A DNA stretch of 51,798 nucleotides from Chthoniobacterales bacterium. Lineage in GTDB: Bacteria > Verrucomicrobiota > Verrucomicrobiia > Chthoniobacterales > UBA10450. Position numbers and translations under genes: made by a program. Shown piece after piece: positions 43,142 to 51,761 of this stretch (positions are counted from its first letter, which is position 1; each line of letters starts with the position of its first letter). Below the pieces are notes generated by a model that worked only from the letters and a program-made list of their open reading frames with translations, made no database searches and had not been told where the DNA came from. Location of the stretch: positions 1 through 51,798 of the forward strand of contig JAICWQ010000003.1 of NCBI GenBank assembly GCA_025934755.1, read 5' to 3'.

Positions 43142-43962
43142 TGCTGAACCAGTTGGGGGAAGGCGAGGAAAATCAACTGAGCGGAATTGAAAAGAGCGTG
43201 CATTGCCATGGAAACAAGGATCGAACCGCTCCACTCGTAGGCAAGAGTGAAACACACCCCCAGGACAAACAACGGCGCAGCTGACGGCAAATGAGTGTGG
43301 GCGGCGGCGAAAAGCAGCGCATTGAAAAATAGCGCCGCGACGATGCCAAAGTAGCGACGAAGTACGCCGTAAATGAAAAAGCGAAAAATGAACTCCTCCG
43401 AGATTGGGGCCACAATCACGGCCAAGACAATGATTGCCACCCGTTGCTCCATTGTTTGAGAATTGGTGAAAAGATCGACGATCTCCTGCTTGCTCGACTC
43501 GCCACCCAAAAGGGTCCGGGTCAGCCCCTCGGCCACCCCGAGCAAAGGCGCGGCCGCCAGCAGCAAGACGATCGCGGTGCTGACGACTCGTTTCAGGCTG
43601 GATTTCGAGAATCCGGCCAACCCGTCGATATCGATACCGCGCAGTTTCAAAACCGCGGCTACGAAAAAAAGGACAAAAAGCGTGAAGAGGAAGTTCGCCC
43701 GCAAATCGTCCGACGAAAGATGGGCCGGCTCGGGTCGTTCAAACGACACCACAATGTTCAGGAGCAGGAACAGGATCAGCGCGGAAGCCAGAAATGCTTC
43801 AGGCAATCCAAATCGATTTTTTTGCGAACCGTCTGTCTCAACAGGCGCGGCCAATCTCCGCGCGCCGATTTGCCAAATGATAGCCGCATAAATGGCAAAG
43901 CCGACGATTAGAAAAACGACAAAAAGCAATCCAATCGCGATTGAGGAGGCACCAGCGAACAT
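43138..43962 (-). CDS. CPBP family intramembrane metalloprotease
   Basis: A 274-residue membrane protein with about seven or eight membrane segments. The CPBP (Abi) motifs are in place: EExxxR at Glu189-Glu190...Arg194 (SEEFIFRFFIYGVLRR), FxxxH ending in His222 and HxxxN at His255...Asn259. Family members process membrane-anchored peptides or proteins; some give bacteriocin immunity. The target is unknown. Its stop overlaps the thiL start by ATGA, so it leads the thiL-tsaE-tsaB-alr unit. Confidence 0.93.
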   Translation of the reverse strand: MFAGASSIAIGLLFVVFLIVGFAIYAAIIWQIGARRLAAPVETDGSQKNRFGLPEAFLASALILFLLLNIVVSFERPEPAHLSSDDLRANFLFTLFVLFFVAAVLKLRGIDIDGLAGFSKSSLKRVVSTAIVLLLAAAPLLGVAEGLTRTLLGGESSKQEIVDLFTNSQTMEQRVAIIVLAVIVAPISEEFIFRFFIYGVLRRYFGIVAALFFNALLFAAAHTHLPSAAPLFVLGVCFTLAYEWSGSILVSMAMHALFNSAQLIFLAFPQLVQQ

Positions 43963-43983
43963 TTATCTGGCTGGTTATCTCGG

Positions 43984-44997
43984 TTACGGAGCGTAGAAGC
44001 TCGGCAGAAAATAAGCGCGGCCGCTTTCGAGTTGGGGCACGAGTTGTTTAGGAAGTTGTAACTCGATTTTGGACTGGCCCCCAAACTCGCCAAATGCGCG
44101 AAAAATCCGGGACAGACTGAACGGCGGACCATACTTCACCACCGTCACTTCGGGCGCATTGCCAAGTTGTTTCGCTTTCGCGTAGGCGTCCTCGATTTGG
44201 CCAAGCCCGTCGATCAATTTGCTGTTGAGAGCATCCTTTCCGGAAAGAATCCGGCCGTCAGCGATGGTGGTCCGGAGCATGTCGGCCGGGAGATTCCGTT
44301 CCTTCGACACAATGCCAAGAAACTTGTCGTAGGTTTGCATCACAAAACTCTGGATCAGGTCACGTTCTTCCGGAGTCATCGGGCGGGCGCCATTTAGGAT
44401 GTCCTTAAATTTGCCGCTTTTGAAAACGACCGAGGCCAGGCCAATCTTATTGAAAAGCTGCTCGTAATTCAGGGTCTGGATAATAACACCGATGCTGCCC
44501 GTGATCGTGGTTTCGTTGGCCATCAAATATTTTCCGCCGCAGGCAACGTAATAGCCGCCCGAAGCAGCCAGGGAATCCATGTAAATCACCACCGGTTTGC
44601 GCGCGCGAGCTTTCACCACCGCGCTGTAAATCTGGTCGGCAGCCGTGACTTCACCGCCGGGCGAATCGATTTCCAGCACAATTGCCTTCACGTGGCTGTC
44701 TTCACGTGCCTGTTCCAACGCCAGCCGCAGATCTTCAACCATCGAGTCGCTGACACTGCCCGGGATCGAACTGCTGATCAGACCCCGCATGGTGATCAGG
44801 GCAATACGATCGGGAACCAAGCGGGCCCCGCGCTGGACGATGACCTCGCGAAATCTGGGCGCCGGCTCTTCCACCCGACCGCCGGCAGTAAATCCCCGGA
44901 TGGCGACCAGCGCGAGCATGAAATTTACGAAGACGCTGGCACAAAGGGCGACGAACAAAAAAATGCTAAGACAACCGAATTTGCGATCAGCAGCCAT
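43984..44997 (-). CDS. sppA: Signal peptide peptidase SppA
   Basis: A 337-residue membrane-bound serine protease of the S49 family that degrades cleaved signal peptides. The N-terminal anchor is about 8-34. The core has LEIDSPGGEVTAADQI, Ser146 in DSLAASGGYY and general base Lys198 in FKSGKFKD, at the 52-residue spacing seen in the short SppA of Bacillus. It is of this short form, not the 67-kDa E. coli form. An earlier in-frame start reads through repeat-like spacer DNA and was rejected. Confidence 0.94.
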   Translation of the reverse strand: MAADRKFGCLSIFLFVALCASVFVNFMLALVAIRGFTAGGRVEEPAPRFREVIVQRGARLVPDRIALITMRGLISSSIPGSVSDSMVEDLRLALEQAREDSHVKAIVLEIDSPGGEVTAADQIYSAVVKARARKPVVIYMDSLAASGGYYVACGGKYLMANETTITGSIGVIIQTLNYEQLFNKIGLASVVFKSGKFKDILNGARPMTPEERDLIQSFVMQTYDKFLGIVSKERNLPADMLRTTIADGRILSGKDALNSKLIDGLGQIEDAYAKAKQLGNAPEVTVVKYGPPFSLSRIFRAFGEFGGQSKIELQLPKQLVPQLESGRAYFLPSFYAP

Positions 44998-45182
44998 TGG
45001 TAGACTTGGAAACTGGCGGAGAACCGAGGCGGGCACAAGCGGTTTTAGGTCGGCGGTTGAAGGGTTGAGAGACGTTACGAGAATGTGACCACGGAGGTTT
45101 TGCGAGGCCGTGAGGAGGCTATAAGGTGAATGGCAAGGAAGCTGCTCGGGGTATGGTGAATTCGAGGAATTATAGGGATTAT

Positions 45183-45404
45183 ATGAACAGCAGCGCACCT
45201 CTGACCGTCACCGAATCCGCCACCCGTCGGGTCAAAAAAACGAAGCCGCAAAAGAAACGCGGTCGTCCACGCAGTGCCAAAACTGCAGCCCAAACCTACG
45301 ACACCAGCATGGCCGCCGCCGGGACCCTCACCCGCACCAAAGCGTTGTTATTGGCCGCGCTCAAAGTTTGGGAGCTCAAGCATCGTATTCACGAACAGGA
45401 GTAG
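45183..45404 (+). CDS. Small basic protein with AT-hook-like motif
   Basis: A 73-residue protein, or 92 from an earlier ATG at 45126 that lies in repeat-like DNA. The N-terminal half is Lys/Arg-rich and holds KKRGRPRS, which fits the AT-hook core (Gly-Arg-Pro with flanking basic residues) that binds the minor groove of AT-rich DNA. The C-terminal half is a predicted helix (LTRTKALLLAALKVWELKHRIHEQE). No family was recognised. It is divergent from sppA and convergent with the gene at 45450-45794. Confidence 0.65.
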   Translation: MNSSAPLTVTESATRRVKKTKPQKKRGRPRSAKTAAQTYDTSMAAAGTLTRTKALLLAALKVWELKHRIHEQE

Positions 45405-45449
45405 CAGCGACGTCGCGGCCAGTTGGCCCGAAGCCAACCCACTGCAACT

Positions 45450-45794
45450 TCAATCCTTCGGCTCGACTTTGACGTAAATTTCTCGCGGGGCGCTGGAGAA
45501 ATATTTTAGAAGCGCCGGACACAGCCAGCCCTCCAGCTTGAATTGGTCATTATAATACCAGTTTCCGCCGGACTCTTCCCGCCGCCATTGCAGTTTGAAA
45601 TCCGAACCGGGAAAATTCTGCGCACTGAAGATCGCGCGAAATCCATTGGTGGCGTTAGGGATCTTCGCCACCGCTTTATCAATCATGGTGTCGATTCCGG
45701 CGATGAATGGTTCGCGAAAAAGGCCAACTGCCGGATCATCAAAGACCCATGCGCCTTGATATTTGTAGGGCGCGATAACCATCAGAGCGTTCAT
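45450..45794 (-). CDS. Conserved hypothetical protein (DUF6717-like)
   Basis: A 114-residue soluble protein. MNALMVIAPYKYQGAWVFDDPAVGLFREPFIAGIDTMIDKAVAKIPNA and the ending WLCPALLKYF...EIYVKVEPKD form a compact alpha/beta pattern common among hypothetical proteins. I think it matches DUF6717 but cannot verify this. The start at MNALMV was chosen as the family-like beginning. Convergent with the AT-hook-like gene. Confidence 0.7.
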   Translation of the reverse strand: MNALMVIAPYKYQGAWVFDDPAVGLFREPFIAGIDTMIDKAVAKIPNATNGFRAIFSAQNFPGSDFKLQWRREESGGNWYYNDQFKLEGWLCPALLKYFSSAPREIYVKVEPKD

Positions 45795-45955
45795 CTCAGA
45801 ACCGTTCTCGTTTGTTTGCGGGATGCAACTTTGCAACCGGGAGATCGACGGCGACCGGATGGCGAGCGGTAGCCAGAGCGACGGTCTTTCCATCGAGTCA
45901 AGGTACGGCGGTGGCTTTCATTTGCGACTAACTCGGCTAATGTTCCCCGCGCTTT

Positions 45956-46029
45956 GCGCCCGTAGCTCAGCCGGATAGAGCAACGGATTTCTAATCCGTA
46001 GGTCGGGTGTTCGAGTCACCCCGGGCGCG
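45956..46029 (+). tRNA. tRNA-Arg (anticodon UCU)
   Basis: Clover leaf visible: acceptor GCGCCCG (45956-45962) with CGGGCGC (46022-46028), D-arm GCTC/GAGC, anticodon stem ACGGA/TCCGT around loop TTTCTAA, T-arm GGGTG/CACCC with TTCGAGT. The anticodon TCT reads AGA and AGG. The 3' CCA is not encoded. Confidence 0.96.
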
Positions 46030-46159
46030 CTTTGCATTGCGAACAGAACCGGAGTGACAGCGACCTAGGCGCGAAAGCCCGTGAGATTTTGCGAGCGGGG
46101 ACGCCCCGCAAATCAATCTCACTGCCCGCGCCGCCGGGGTCAGATTCGAACTAAAAACG

Positions 46160-46519
46160 ATGGATATGTTGGTCCGGATCTTTTTGGCTATTACCATCCT
46201 TTTCGCCCTGACCCCGGAAAAGGCACGCGGAGAGTCACTCGATCAAACGATTAATTATCTGCTCGACTACGTTGCCAAATCAGATGCGACTTTCGTTCGT
46301 AACGGTCAGACCCACACGCCGCAGGAGGCTGTCAATCACATCAAAGCGAAGTACGAACATTTCAAAAGTGAAATCAAAACGCCCGAAGATTTTATTCGTC
46401 TGTCGGCCTCTAAAAGTTTGTTGACCGGGCAGCCCTACCTTGTTCGCACAAAAGACGGAAAAGAAATTCAACTCAGCGCTTGGCTGACGGACGCGCTCAA
46501 GAAACATCGCGCTCAATAA
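46160..46519 (+). CDS. DUF5329 family exported protein
   Basis: A 119-residue secreted protein with a signal peptide (about 1-24). The mature domain INYLLDYVAKSDATFVRNGQTHTPQEAVNHIKAKYEHFKSEIKTPEDFIRLSASKS, then GQPYLVRTKDGKEI and WLTDALKKHR, matches the DUF5329 family. Its function is unknown. It converges with the AsmA-like gene, with 3 bases between the stops. Confidence 0.85.
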   Translation: MDMLVRIFLAITILFALTPEKARGESLDQTINYLLDYVAKSDATFVRNGQTHTPQEAVNHIKAKYEHFKSEIKTPEDFIRLSASKSLLTGQPYLVRTKDGKEIQLSAWLTDALKKHRAQ

Positions 46520-46522
46520 AGA

Positions 46523-47875
46523 TTATTTGTAAATTTCCTGAAGCATCTCGATCAGAGGCTTCCCGGGTTTAAAGAGCGGGGCCAGAATTCCCCTGGCGAA
46601 ATGTTCCTGCACCGCAGCGATGAGTCGTTGGCTCAGATCTTCATGTGGATGATTACTTGGACCGGTTAACCGGAGCGTCGTCCAGAGATAATCGCCTCGC
46701 GATTCAGTGAAGACTTTTTCGCGCGCGCCCGGAATTGTTTCGACGACATCGGGCGCAGCCCCGACCTTGAATGTGCCATCTATCTGGCCGTGCTCGATCG
46801 AGAATTCTCCTTCCAGACGACAAAGGCCGCGAATTTCGCCTTCGAAATTGGAGACCTCGAGTCGATCGCCGGCCAAGCGATAGTGAAAGCGCAAAATGTC
46901 GATCTTCGGCTTCTCAAATTGCGGGTGACGAGTCACCATCGCGATTTGCTTCAGCGCCTTAACGTCATGAACAGACGCCCGGCCGAAATTTAGTTCGCCG
47001 TTCGCGTTCACTTTCGAGTCCGCTTCAAATTGCTTGTCCAAATCGCTTTCCGAATCGACAACGCCTTCGAACTTTCCCTTCCAGTAACCGGTGACAAAAG
47101 GTTCAACCGGCGCTTGCTTCGAACTCAAATGCAGCTTCATCGACCCGTGCTCGCCGAACTCGAACCCGCCGGTCACGCGGATGTTTTTTGGCTGGCCAAT
47201 CGAAAGAAAGACTGATTTCACGACCAGTTTGGAATTCGCCCAATCAAAGTGCAGCTCCGCAACGTCCAAGTCAGGCCAGCCGGTTTGATGAAAAGTTCCG
47301 CCGCGTCCGAAGATTTCCAGCCCATGATCTTTCGGGAAGAAGCGCGAATGCACTTCTTTGAGGCCGCCAACACCGTCAGGTGTCGCGCCCCAATAAATGT
47401 CGGTCCGGGGAATGTCAGTCTCTTTAATGTCGAGATTGATTGGAGAGCTTGTGTCGATCCGTGACTCCATGTCAGGAAGACGAGGAAGGATCCTGGTAAG
47501 TTGCGCCGCAGCGGCGGGACCAAAAGCAGCTTCCAAATGCGACGCTTCGAGCAATCTGATCGTGAATTTTCGCTGCCAGAGGTTCTTCAGGCTGGTGTGA
47601 GCGCGCAGATTAGTCGCGCTCAACTCGACCAGCGAACGCGGAGGTTGAGCGCGGGCGAGGACTCCGTCGCTCCGAATTAACATTCCGCGCCAGGCGAGCG
47701 GCAGATAACCACAAGAGTCGGCATTTAGTTTGACCGCCGTTTTACGCGAAATCAATCGAAGGAACGTGCCGTCTCTGACCAAATGATCCAGGGTCCGGGT
47801 TGCAGCAAAATATCCACCCGCGCAGACCGCTAGAACAATCAGGGCGGCAATTCCCAATTTCGTTTGAATCTTCAT
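46523..47875 (-). CDS. AsmA-like membrane-anchored protein
   Basis: A 450-residue protein with an N-terminal membrane anchor (about 5-27) followed by a long periplasmic beta-rich region. Repeated beta strands (TNLRAHTSLKNLW, RLLEASHLEAAFG, DISTSPINLDIKETDIPRTDIYWG-type, KVVKSVFLSIGQPKNIRVTGGFEF) and the C-terminal segment resemble the AsmA/TamB-like proteins that bridge the envelope and carry lipids. The family call is inference from pattern. It starts at ATG, one codon after a possible GTG. It is divergent from the PLD gene. Confidence 0.7.
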   Translation of the reverse strand: MKIQTKLGIAALIVLAVCAGGYFAATRTLDHLVRDGTFLRLISRKTAVKLNADSCGYLPLAWRGMLIRSDGVLARAQPPRSLVELSATNLRAHTSLKNLWQRKFTIRLLEASHLEAAFGPAAAAQLTRILPRLPDMESRIDTSSPINLDIKETDIPRTDIYWGATPDGVGGLKEVHSRFFPKDHGLEIFGRGGTFHQTGWPDLDVAELHFDWANSKLVVKSVFLSIGQPKNIRVTGGFEFGEHGSMKLHLSSKQAPVEPFVTGYWKGKFEGVVDSESDLDKQFEADSKVNANGELNFGRASVHDVKALKQIAMVTRHPQFEKPKIDILRFHYRLAGDRLEVSNFEGEIRGLCRLEGEFSIEHGQIDGTFKVGAAPDVVETIPGAREKVFTESRGDYLWTTLRLTGPSNHPHEDLSQRLIAAVQEHFARGILAPLFKPGKPLIEMLQEIYK

Positions 47876-47943
47876 CACGATCGATGTTGTTATTCAGAAT
47901 TCGAATGAGACGATGCTAACAGCCGTCTATCTCCTGACTTGCG

Positions 47944-49212
47944 ATGATCTATCGAATGGATCGCTTTATTTGGCTAAATCTTCCCCTGGTCGTCGCCCCA
48001 ATTTTTCTTTCGAGCTGCACGATGAAGCTCGGCAAACAACCGCGCCAGGAAGTTACTTCACTCTATTCCGCCCGGTCACCGGAATTTCAACAAGCGGCCG
48101 GTTCGCTGCTCGGCCCGGACTTCGTCGGCGGCAACAGCATCAGCACCCTCGTCAATGGCGATGAAATTTTTCCGGCAATGTTGAGCGCGATCCGTTCCGC
48201 CAAACGCTCAATTAATCTGGAGACATATATTTTCTGGGACGGCGATATTGCCAAACAATTTACTGCCGCCTTGAGTGAGCGGGCACGCGCCGGTGTTTCG
48301 GTAAATATGATTCTCGACGCCCAGGGAACGCAAAAAATGGGCATCTCGAACAAGAAGCAATTACAGGATGCGGGCGTTAAGATCGTCAAATATCACAGTG
48401 TTCTCTGGCCGGATCCGCGTCGGTACAACAACCGCAGTCATCGAAAATTGCTGATCGTTGACGGCACAGTCGCTTTCATTGGGGGCGCAGGCATTGCCGA
48501 TCTTTGGGAAGGTAACGCCGATTCACCAAAACATTGGCGGGACAATCATTACAAAGTGACCGGTCCGGTGGTGGCGCAGCTCCAGGCGAGTTTCGTGAGC
48601 AACTGGATCAAAACCCGCGGGGACGTGTTGCACGGCGATAAGTATTTTCCACCACTCCAAGATAGTGGCTCGCTTCAGGCCCAGGCGATCCGGAGTGGCG
48701 CGCACTATGAAAATCTCGACCTAATGTATTTGCTTGCGATCGCTTCCGCCAAAAAATCGCTCCGGATTGAAAATGCCTATTTCCTCCCTGACGACCTCGT
48801 TCGCAAGGAACTGGTTGAAGCCGCGAAACGCGGCGCCCGGGTCGAGATCATTGTTCCCGGAAAAAAGATCGATCAAAAGCTGGTTCGCTCCGCATCGCGG
48901 CGACATTGGCCGGAATTACTCAACGCCGGAATAAAGATTTACGAATACGAACCGACGATGCTTCACGTGAAGCTTATGATCGTCGACGACAAATTCGTGT
49001 CGGTCGGGTCAGGAAACTTCGACAATCGCTCGATTCGGTTAAATGACGAAGCAAACCTCGATGTATTGGATTCGGATTTTGCCGCGCAGCAAGCTCACTT
49101 GTTCGATCTCGATAAACGGCGATCGCGCGAAATCACTGCGAATGAAGTCGACGGATTTCATTTGGGTAATCCGTTCGAGCACGCGGCCGCATTGCTCTCG
49201 CCTCAGCTCTAA
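47944..49212 (+). CDS. Phospholipase D-family lipoprotein, cardiolipin synthase-like
   Basis: A 422-residue enzyme with two HKD motifs: HRKLLIVD (His166, Lys168, Asp173) and HVKLMIVD (His341, Lys343, Asp348). It probably joins two phosphatidylglycerols to cardiolipin. A lipobox (FLSSC, Cys25) marks it as a lipoprotein, unlike the multi-helix ClsA, and close to the ClsB/ClsC style. Conserved LETYIFWDGDIAKQF and FVSVGSGNFDNRSIRLNDEANL are present. Its stop overlaps the stop of the convergent beta-lactamase gene by 4 bases. Confidence 0.93.
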   Translation: MIYRMDRFIWLNLPLVVAPIFLSSCTMKLGKQPRQEVTSLYSARSPEFQQAAGSLLGPDFVGGNSISTLVNGDEIFPAMLSAIRSAKRSINLETYIFWDGDIAKQFTAALSERARAGVSVNMILDAQGTQKMGISNKKQLQDAGVKIVKYHSVLWPDPRRYNNRSHRKLLIVDGTVAFIGGAGIADLWEGNADSPKHWRDNHYKVTGPVVAQLQASFVSNWIKTRGDVLHGDKYFPPLQDSGSLQAQAIRSGAHYENLDLMYLLAIASAKKSLRIENAYFLPDDLVRKELVEAAKRGARVEIIVPGKKIDQKLVRSASRRHWPELLNAGIKIYEYEPTMLHVKLMIVDDKFVSVGSGNFDNRSIRLNDEANLDVLDSDFAAQQAHLFDLDKRRSREITANEVDGFHLGNPFEHAAALLSPQL

Positions 49213-50087
49213 TTTCTCGCCGGTGGGCGCAAAACGTGGACAACTTCCCGCGTCACATTCGCGATCATCTCGGATCGCTTTTCGTCCGAAAGAGATGGCG
49301 CCATGGCATAGATCGCGATGAATATTCGCGCACCGTTTGGCGGATAAACAACCGCGACATCGTTCACTTCGCCTTGTCCGCTCCGGCCGGTCTTATCGCC
49401 AACGCGCCAATCTTTGGGGACACCGGCTCGGACCAATATTGCGCCGGTTTCATTTTTCAAGAGCCAGTTTTGCAACAGGTCGCGAGATTTTTCTGACAAC
49501 AAATCAGTCGTCAGCAGCCGCATCAGATCATTGCACATTGCCGATGGCGACGTTGTGTCACGGGTATCCCCCGGTTTGACGTCATTCAATTCCGGCTCCA
49601 TACGATCCAGCCGCGTCGCCTTATCTCCGAGCGATCGCGCAAATTTTGTCAGTCCGGCCGGGCCGCCGATCGCCTGCAGCAAAAGATTTCCCGCGGTGTT
49701 GTCGCTCTGCTCAATTGCGGCCTCGCATAAAGCGCCCAGCTTCATTCCGCCTTCGGCCACATGCTGTTTGGCAACCGGAGCGTACTCGAGGATATCGGCC
49801 GGGGTATAACGAATGAAGCGGTCCAGCTTTTCATCGCCGCGATCCACCCGCTGCAACACCGCCGCTGCGGCCAGCAGCTTGAACGTGCTGCACATCGGAA
49901 AACTCTCGCTTCCTCGATTCTCAATGTGCTCTCCGCTTTTCGAATCGATCGCAACGACACCGATTCGAGCGCCGGTTTCAGTCTCAATCTTGGCGATGCC
50001 TTTGGGTGGCCAGTCATCAATTGCTCGCGCAATTTGCACCGACGTCACCGCCACGAATACAGCAATGACGAAGTGACGGGAAACCAT
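49209..50087 (-). CDS. Class A beta-lactamase
   Basis: A 292-residue exported serine hydrolase that opens beta-lactams. Signal peptide about 1-22. The motifs are all present: CSTFK (nucleophile Ser67 with Lys70), SDN (128-130), ExxLN with general base Glu164 (EPELN), and KTG (232-234). Cys66 precedes the nucleophile as in carbapenemases, but no Cys follows KTG (KTGRSGQGE), so the disulfide typical of the KPC group cannot form. The spectrum is not readable from sequence. The 28 extra upstream codons overlap the thioesterase gene and were dropped. It lies 4 bases downstream of the thioesterase gene. Confidence 0.95.
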   Translation of the reverse strand: MVSRHFVIAVFVAVTSVQIARAIDDWPPKGIAKIETETGARIGVVAIDSKSGEHIENRGSESFPMCSTFKLLAAAAVLQRVDRGDEKLDRFIRYTPADILEYAPVAKQHVAEGGMKLGALCEAAIEQSDNTAGNLLLQAIGGPAGLTKFARSLGDKATRLDRMEPELNDVKPGDTRDTTSPSAMCNDLMRLLTTDLLSEKSRDLLQNWLLKNETGAILVRAGVPKDWRVGDKTGRSGQGEVNDVAVVYPPNGARIFIAIYAMAPSLSDEKRSEMIANVTREVVHVLRPPARN

Positions 50088-50091
50088 CGGT

Positions 50092-50568
50092 CTACCAGCG
50101 ATGAAAAGCTGGATGTCCTTCTTTGACCGCAACGAAAACGCCGCGACAAGTTGCGCAAACTTTTCCGCCACCGCTCAATGTTCCTTCGATTGTCGCGCGG
50201 TCGGTCCGAGCCGGACTGGCCTCTTCGACAACGTGCGCGGACAGTAAAATCGAGCCGTTGGTCGGTGTCGGTCGAAGCAGCTTGATTGAGTATTCCGCTG
50301 TGACTGTGCAGGGCGGACTATTGGCCCCGGCTTTCTTCATCAAGTGATAAGCCGCAGTCCAGTTGCAGTGACAATCGAGCAGCGTGCCAATGATTCCGCC
50401 GTTCAGAACACCGGGAAACGCCTCGTACTTAGGCTCCGGTTTCCACTCCGCGACGACCTCGCCGTTTTTTGGAAAGCTCCGAATGCGCAAACCTTGCGGA
50501 TTGGCCGGGCCACAACCGAAGCAGGCATTTTCGGGCGCGTATTGTTCCTGGAGCGGTTTTTCTTTCAT
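50092..50568 (-). CDS. Hotdog-fold thioesterase-like protein
   Basis: A 158-residue protein of the PaaI/4HBT type. CFGCGPANPQGLRI is a common N-terminal motif of the group. The hotdog core follows: FPGVLNGGIIGTLLDCHCNWTAAYHL (a Gly-rich helix with an Asp near 71-75), TAEYSIKLLRPTPTNGSILLSAHVVEE. It likely hydrolyses an acyl-CoA. The substrate is unknown. The start MKEKPLQ was used; the longer frame runs through a repeat and into the citrate synthase gene. It lies between gltA and the beta-lactamase, all on the minus strand. Confidence 0.88.
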   Translation of the reverse strand: MKEKPLQEQYAPENACFGCGPANPQGLRIRSFPKNGEVVAEWKPEPKYEAFPGVLNGGIIGTLLDCHCNWTAAYHLMKKAGANSPPCTVTAEYSIKLLRPTPTNGSILLSAHVVEEASPARTDRATIEGTLSGGGKVCATCRGVFVAVKEGHPAFHRW

Positions 50569-50623
50569 GGTGGATCGAGCTCTCCGAGCTCGATTAGATC
50601 GCCCGCGGAGCGGTCGATCCACC
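50569..50623. repeat. GGTGGATCGA inverted repeat with inner palindrome
   Basis: Arms GGTGGATCGA (50569-50578) and TCGATCCACC (50614-50623) enclose a nested palindrome, ATCGAGCTC/GAGCTCGAT (50574-50594). It lies exactly between the citrate synthase stop and the thioesterase start. Confidence 0.8.
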
Positions 50624-50624
50624 T

Positions 50625-51761
50625 TTATTTGCGTTCCGCAGGACCGGGATACTTGCGAAGCTTTGGTCCAACGTAGAGCGACCGTGGCCGAATCAAGCGG
50701 TTGTGATCGTGCTGTTCGACGACGTGCGCGCACCAACCGGCAACGCGGGACGCGGCAAACAACGGCGTGTTCAGTTCGGGCTTGAATCCAAGCATCCAAA
50801 ACACCGGCGCAGCGTAAAGGTCGACATTCGCGCAAAGCCCTTTCTCGCGATCCATCACTTCCTCGAGTTTCTCGCAGATCGCGACCCAGTTTTCTTTGCC
50901 AGTGCGTTTGCCCAGGTCGCGCGCGATCTCCCGCATCACCGGCACGCGGGAATCACCTTTTTTGTAAACGCGATGGCCAAACCCCATGATCTTCGCTTTC
51001 GCGGCGAGTTGCTTCTTCAACCATTCTTCGGCGCGGTCCGGGGTTTTGATGTCCTCGAGCATCTTCATCGACTCCTCGTTAGCTCCGCCGTGCAACGGCC
51101 CTTTCAGAGTGCCGCAGGCCGAAGTCACAGCTGCATAAATGTCGGATAGCGTCGAAGCCGTCACTCGGGCGGCAAATGTCGAGGCATTGAATTCATGATC
51201 GGCGTAAAGATTGAAAATCGTGTCCATCATCCGCGTTTTCCAATCCTCCGGAACTTTCCCTTCCAGTTTATAAAAGAAGTTGGCGGCCTGGCTGAGTTCT
51301 GGTTTTTCGGGCAACGGTTTTTCGCCCTGGGCGGTTCGAAACCCGTCCGTGATCAACGTCATGACTTTCGCGATCAATCGGATCGACTTGCGAACATTGG
51401 CGTCATGCGAGTGGTCGTTCAGGTCTTTGTCGAACGGCCCGAGCATGGATACTCCGGTCCGCAACACATCCATCGGGTGGGCGTTTTTTGGGATGAGTTG
51501 CATCATCTCCTCGACTTGCTTTGGCAAACTGCGCTGGGAAGCGATCTGCTCCTTGAATTCGTTAAGCTGTTTGGAGTTCGGCAGTTCGCCGTTCAAAAGA
51601 AGGTAGGCGACTTCCTCAAAGGTCGCTTTGTCACCCATTTCGTGAATGTCGTAGCCGCGGTACATCAAGCCCGCGTTCGGGTCGACCCAGCAGATCTGGG
51701 TCTCGCCCGCGACCACTCCGGCCAATCCGGGACTGTAGGCTGGTTTTGTTTCTGTAGTCAT
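50625..51761 (-). CDS. gltA: Citrate synthase
   Basis: Condenses oxaloacetate and acetyl-CoA at the entry of the TCA cycle. The 378 residues match the shorter type common outside enterobacteria. Catalytic residues lie in GPLHGGANEE (His), MGFGHRVYKKGDSR (His, signature) and NVDLYAAP (Asp). The start METK-like MTTETKPAYSPGLAGVVAGET is family typical. Upstream codons end the window, so promoter data are incomplete. It is separated from the thioesterase gene by a 55-bp inverted repeat. Confidence 0.97.
   Translation of the reverse strand: MTTETKPAYSPGLAGVVAGETQICWVDPNAGLMYRGYDIHEMGDKATFEEVAYLLLNGELPNSKQLNEFKEQIASQRSLPKQVEEMMQLIPKNAHPMDVLRTGVSMLGPFDKDLNDHSHDANVRKSIRLIAKVMTLITDGFRTAQGEKPLPEKPELSQAANFFYKLEGKVPEDWKTRMMDTIFNLYADHEFNASTFAARVTASTLSDIYAAVTSACGTLKGPLHGGANEESMKMLEDIKTPDRAEEWLKKQLAAKAKIMGFGHRVYKKGDSRVPVMREIARDLGKRTGKENWVAICEKLEEVMDREKGLCANVDLYAAPVFWMLGFKPELNTPLFAASRVAGWCAHVVEQHDHNRLIRPRSLYVGPKLRKYPGPAERK

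Noticed and set aside
44998-45198. Upstream extension of sppA
   Set aside because: 67 codons through repeat-like spacer DNA; the membrane anchor and family sequence start at the ATG at 44997.
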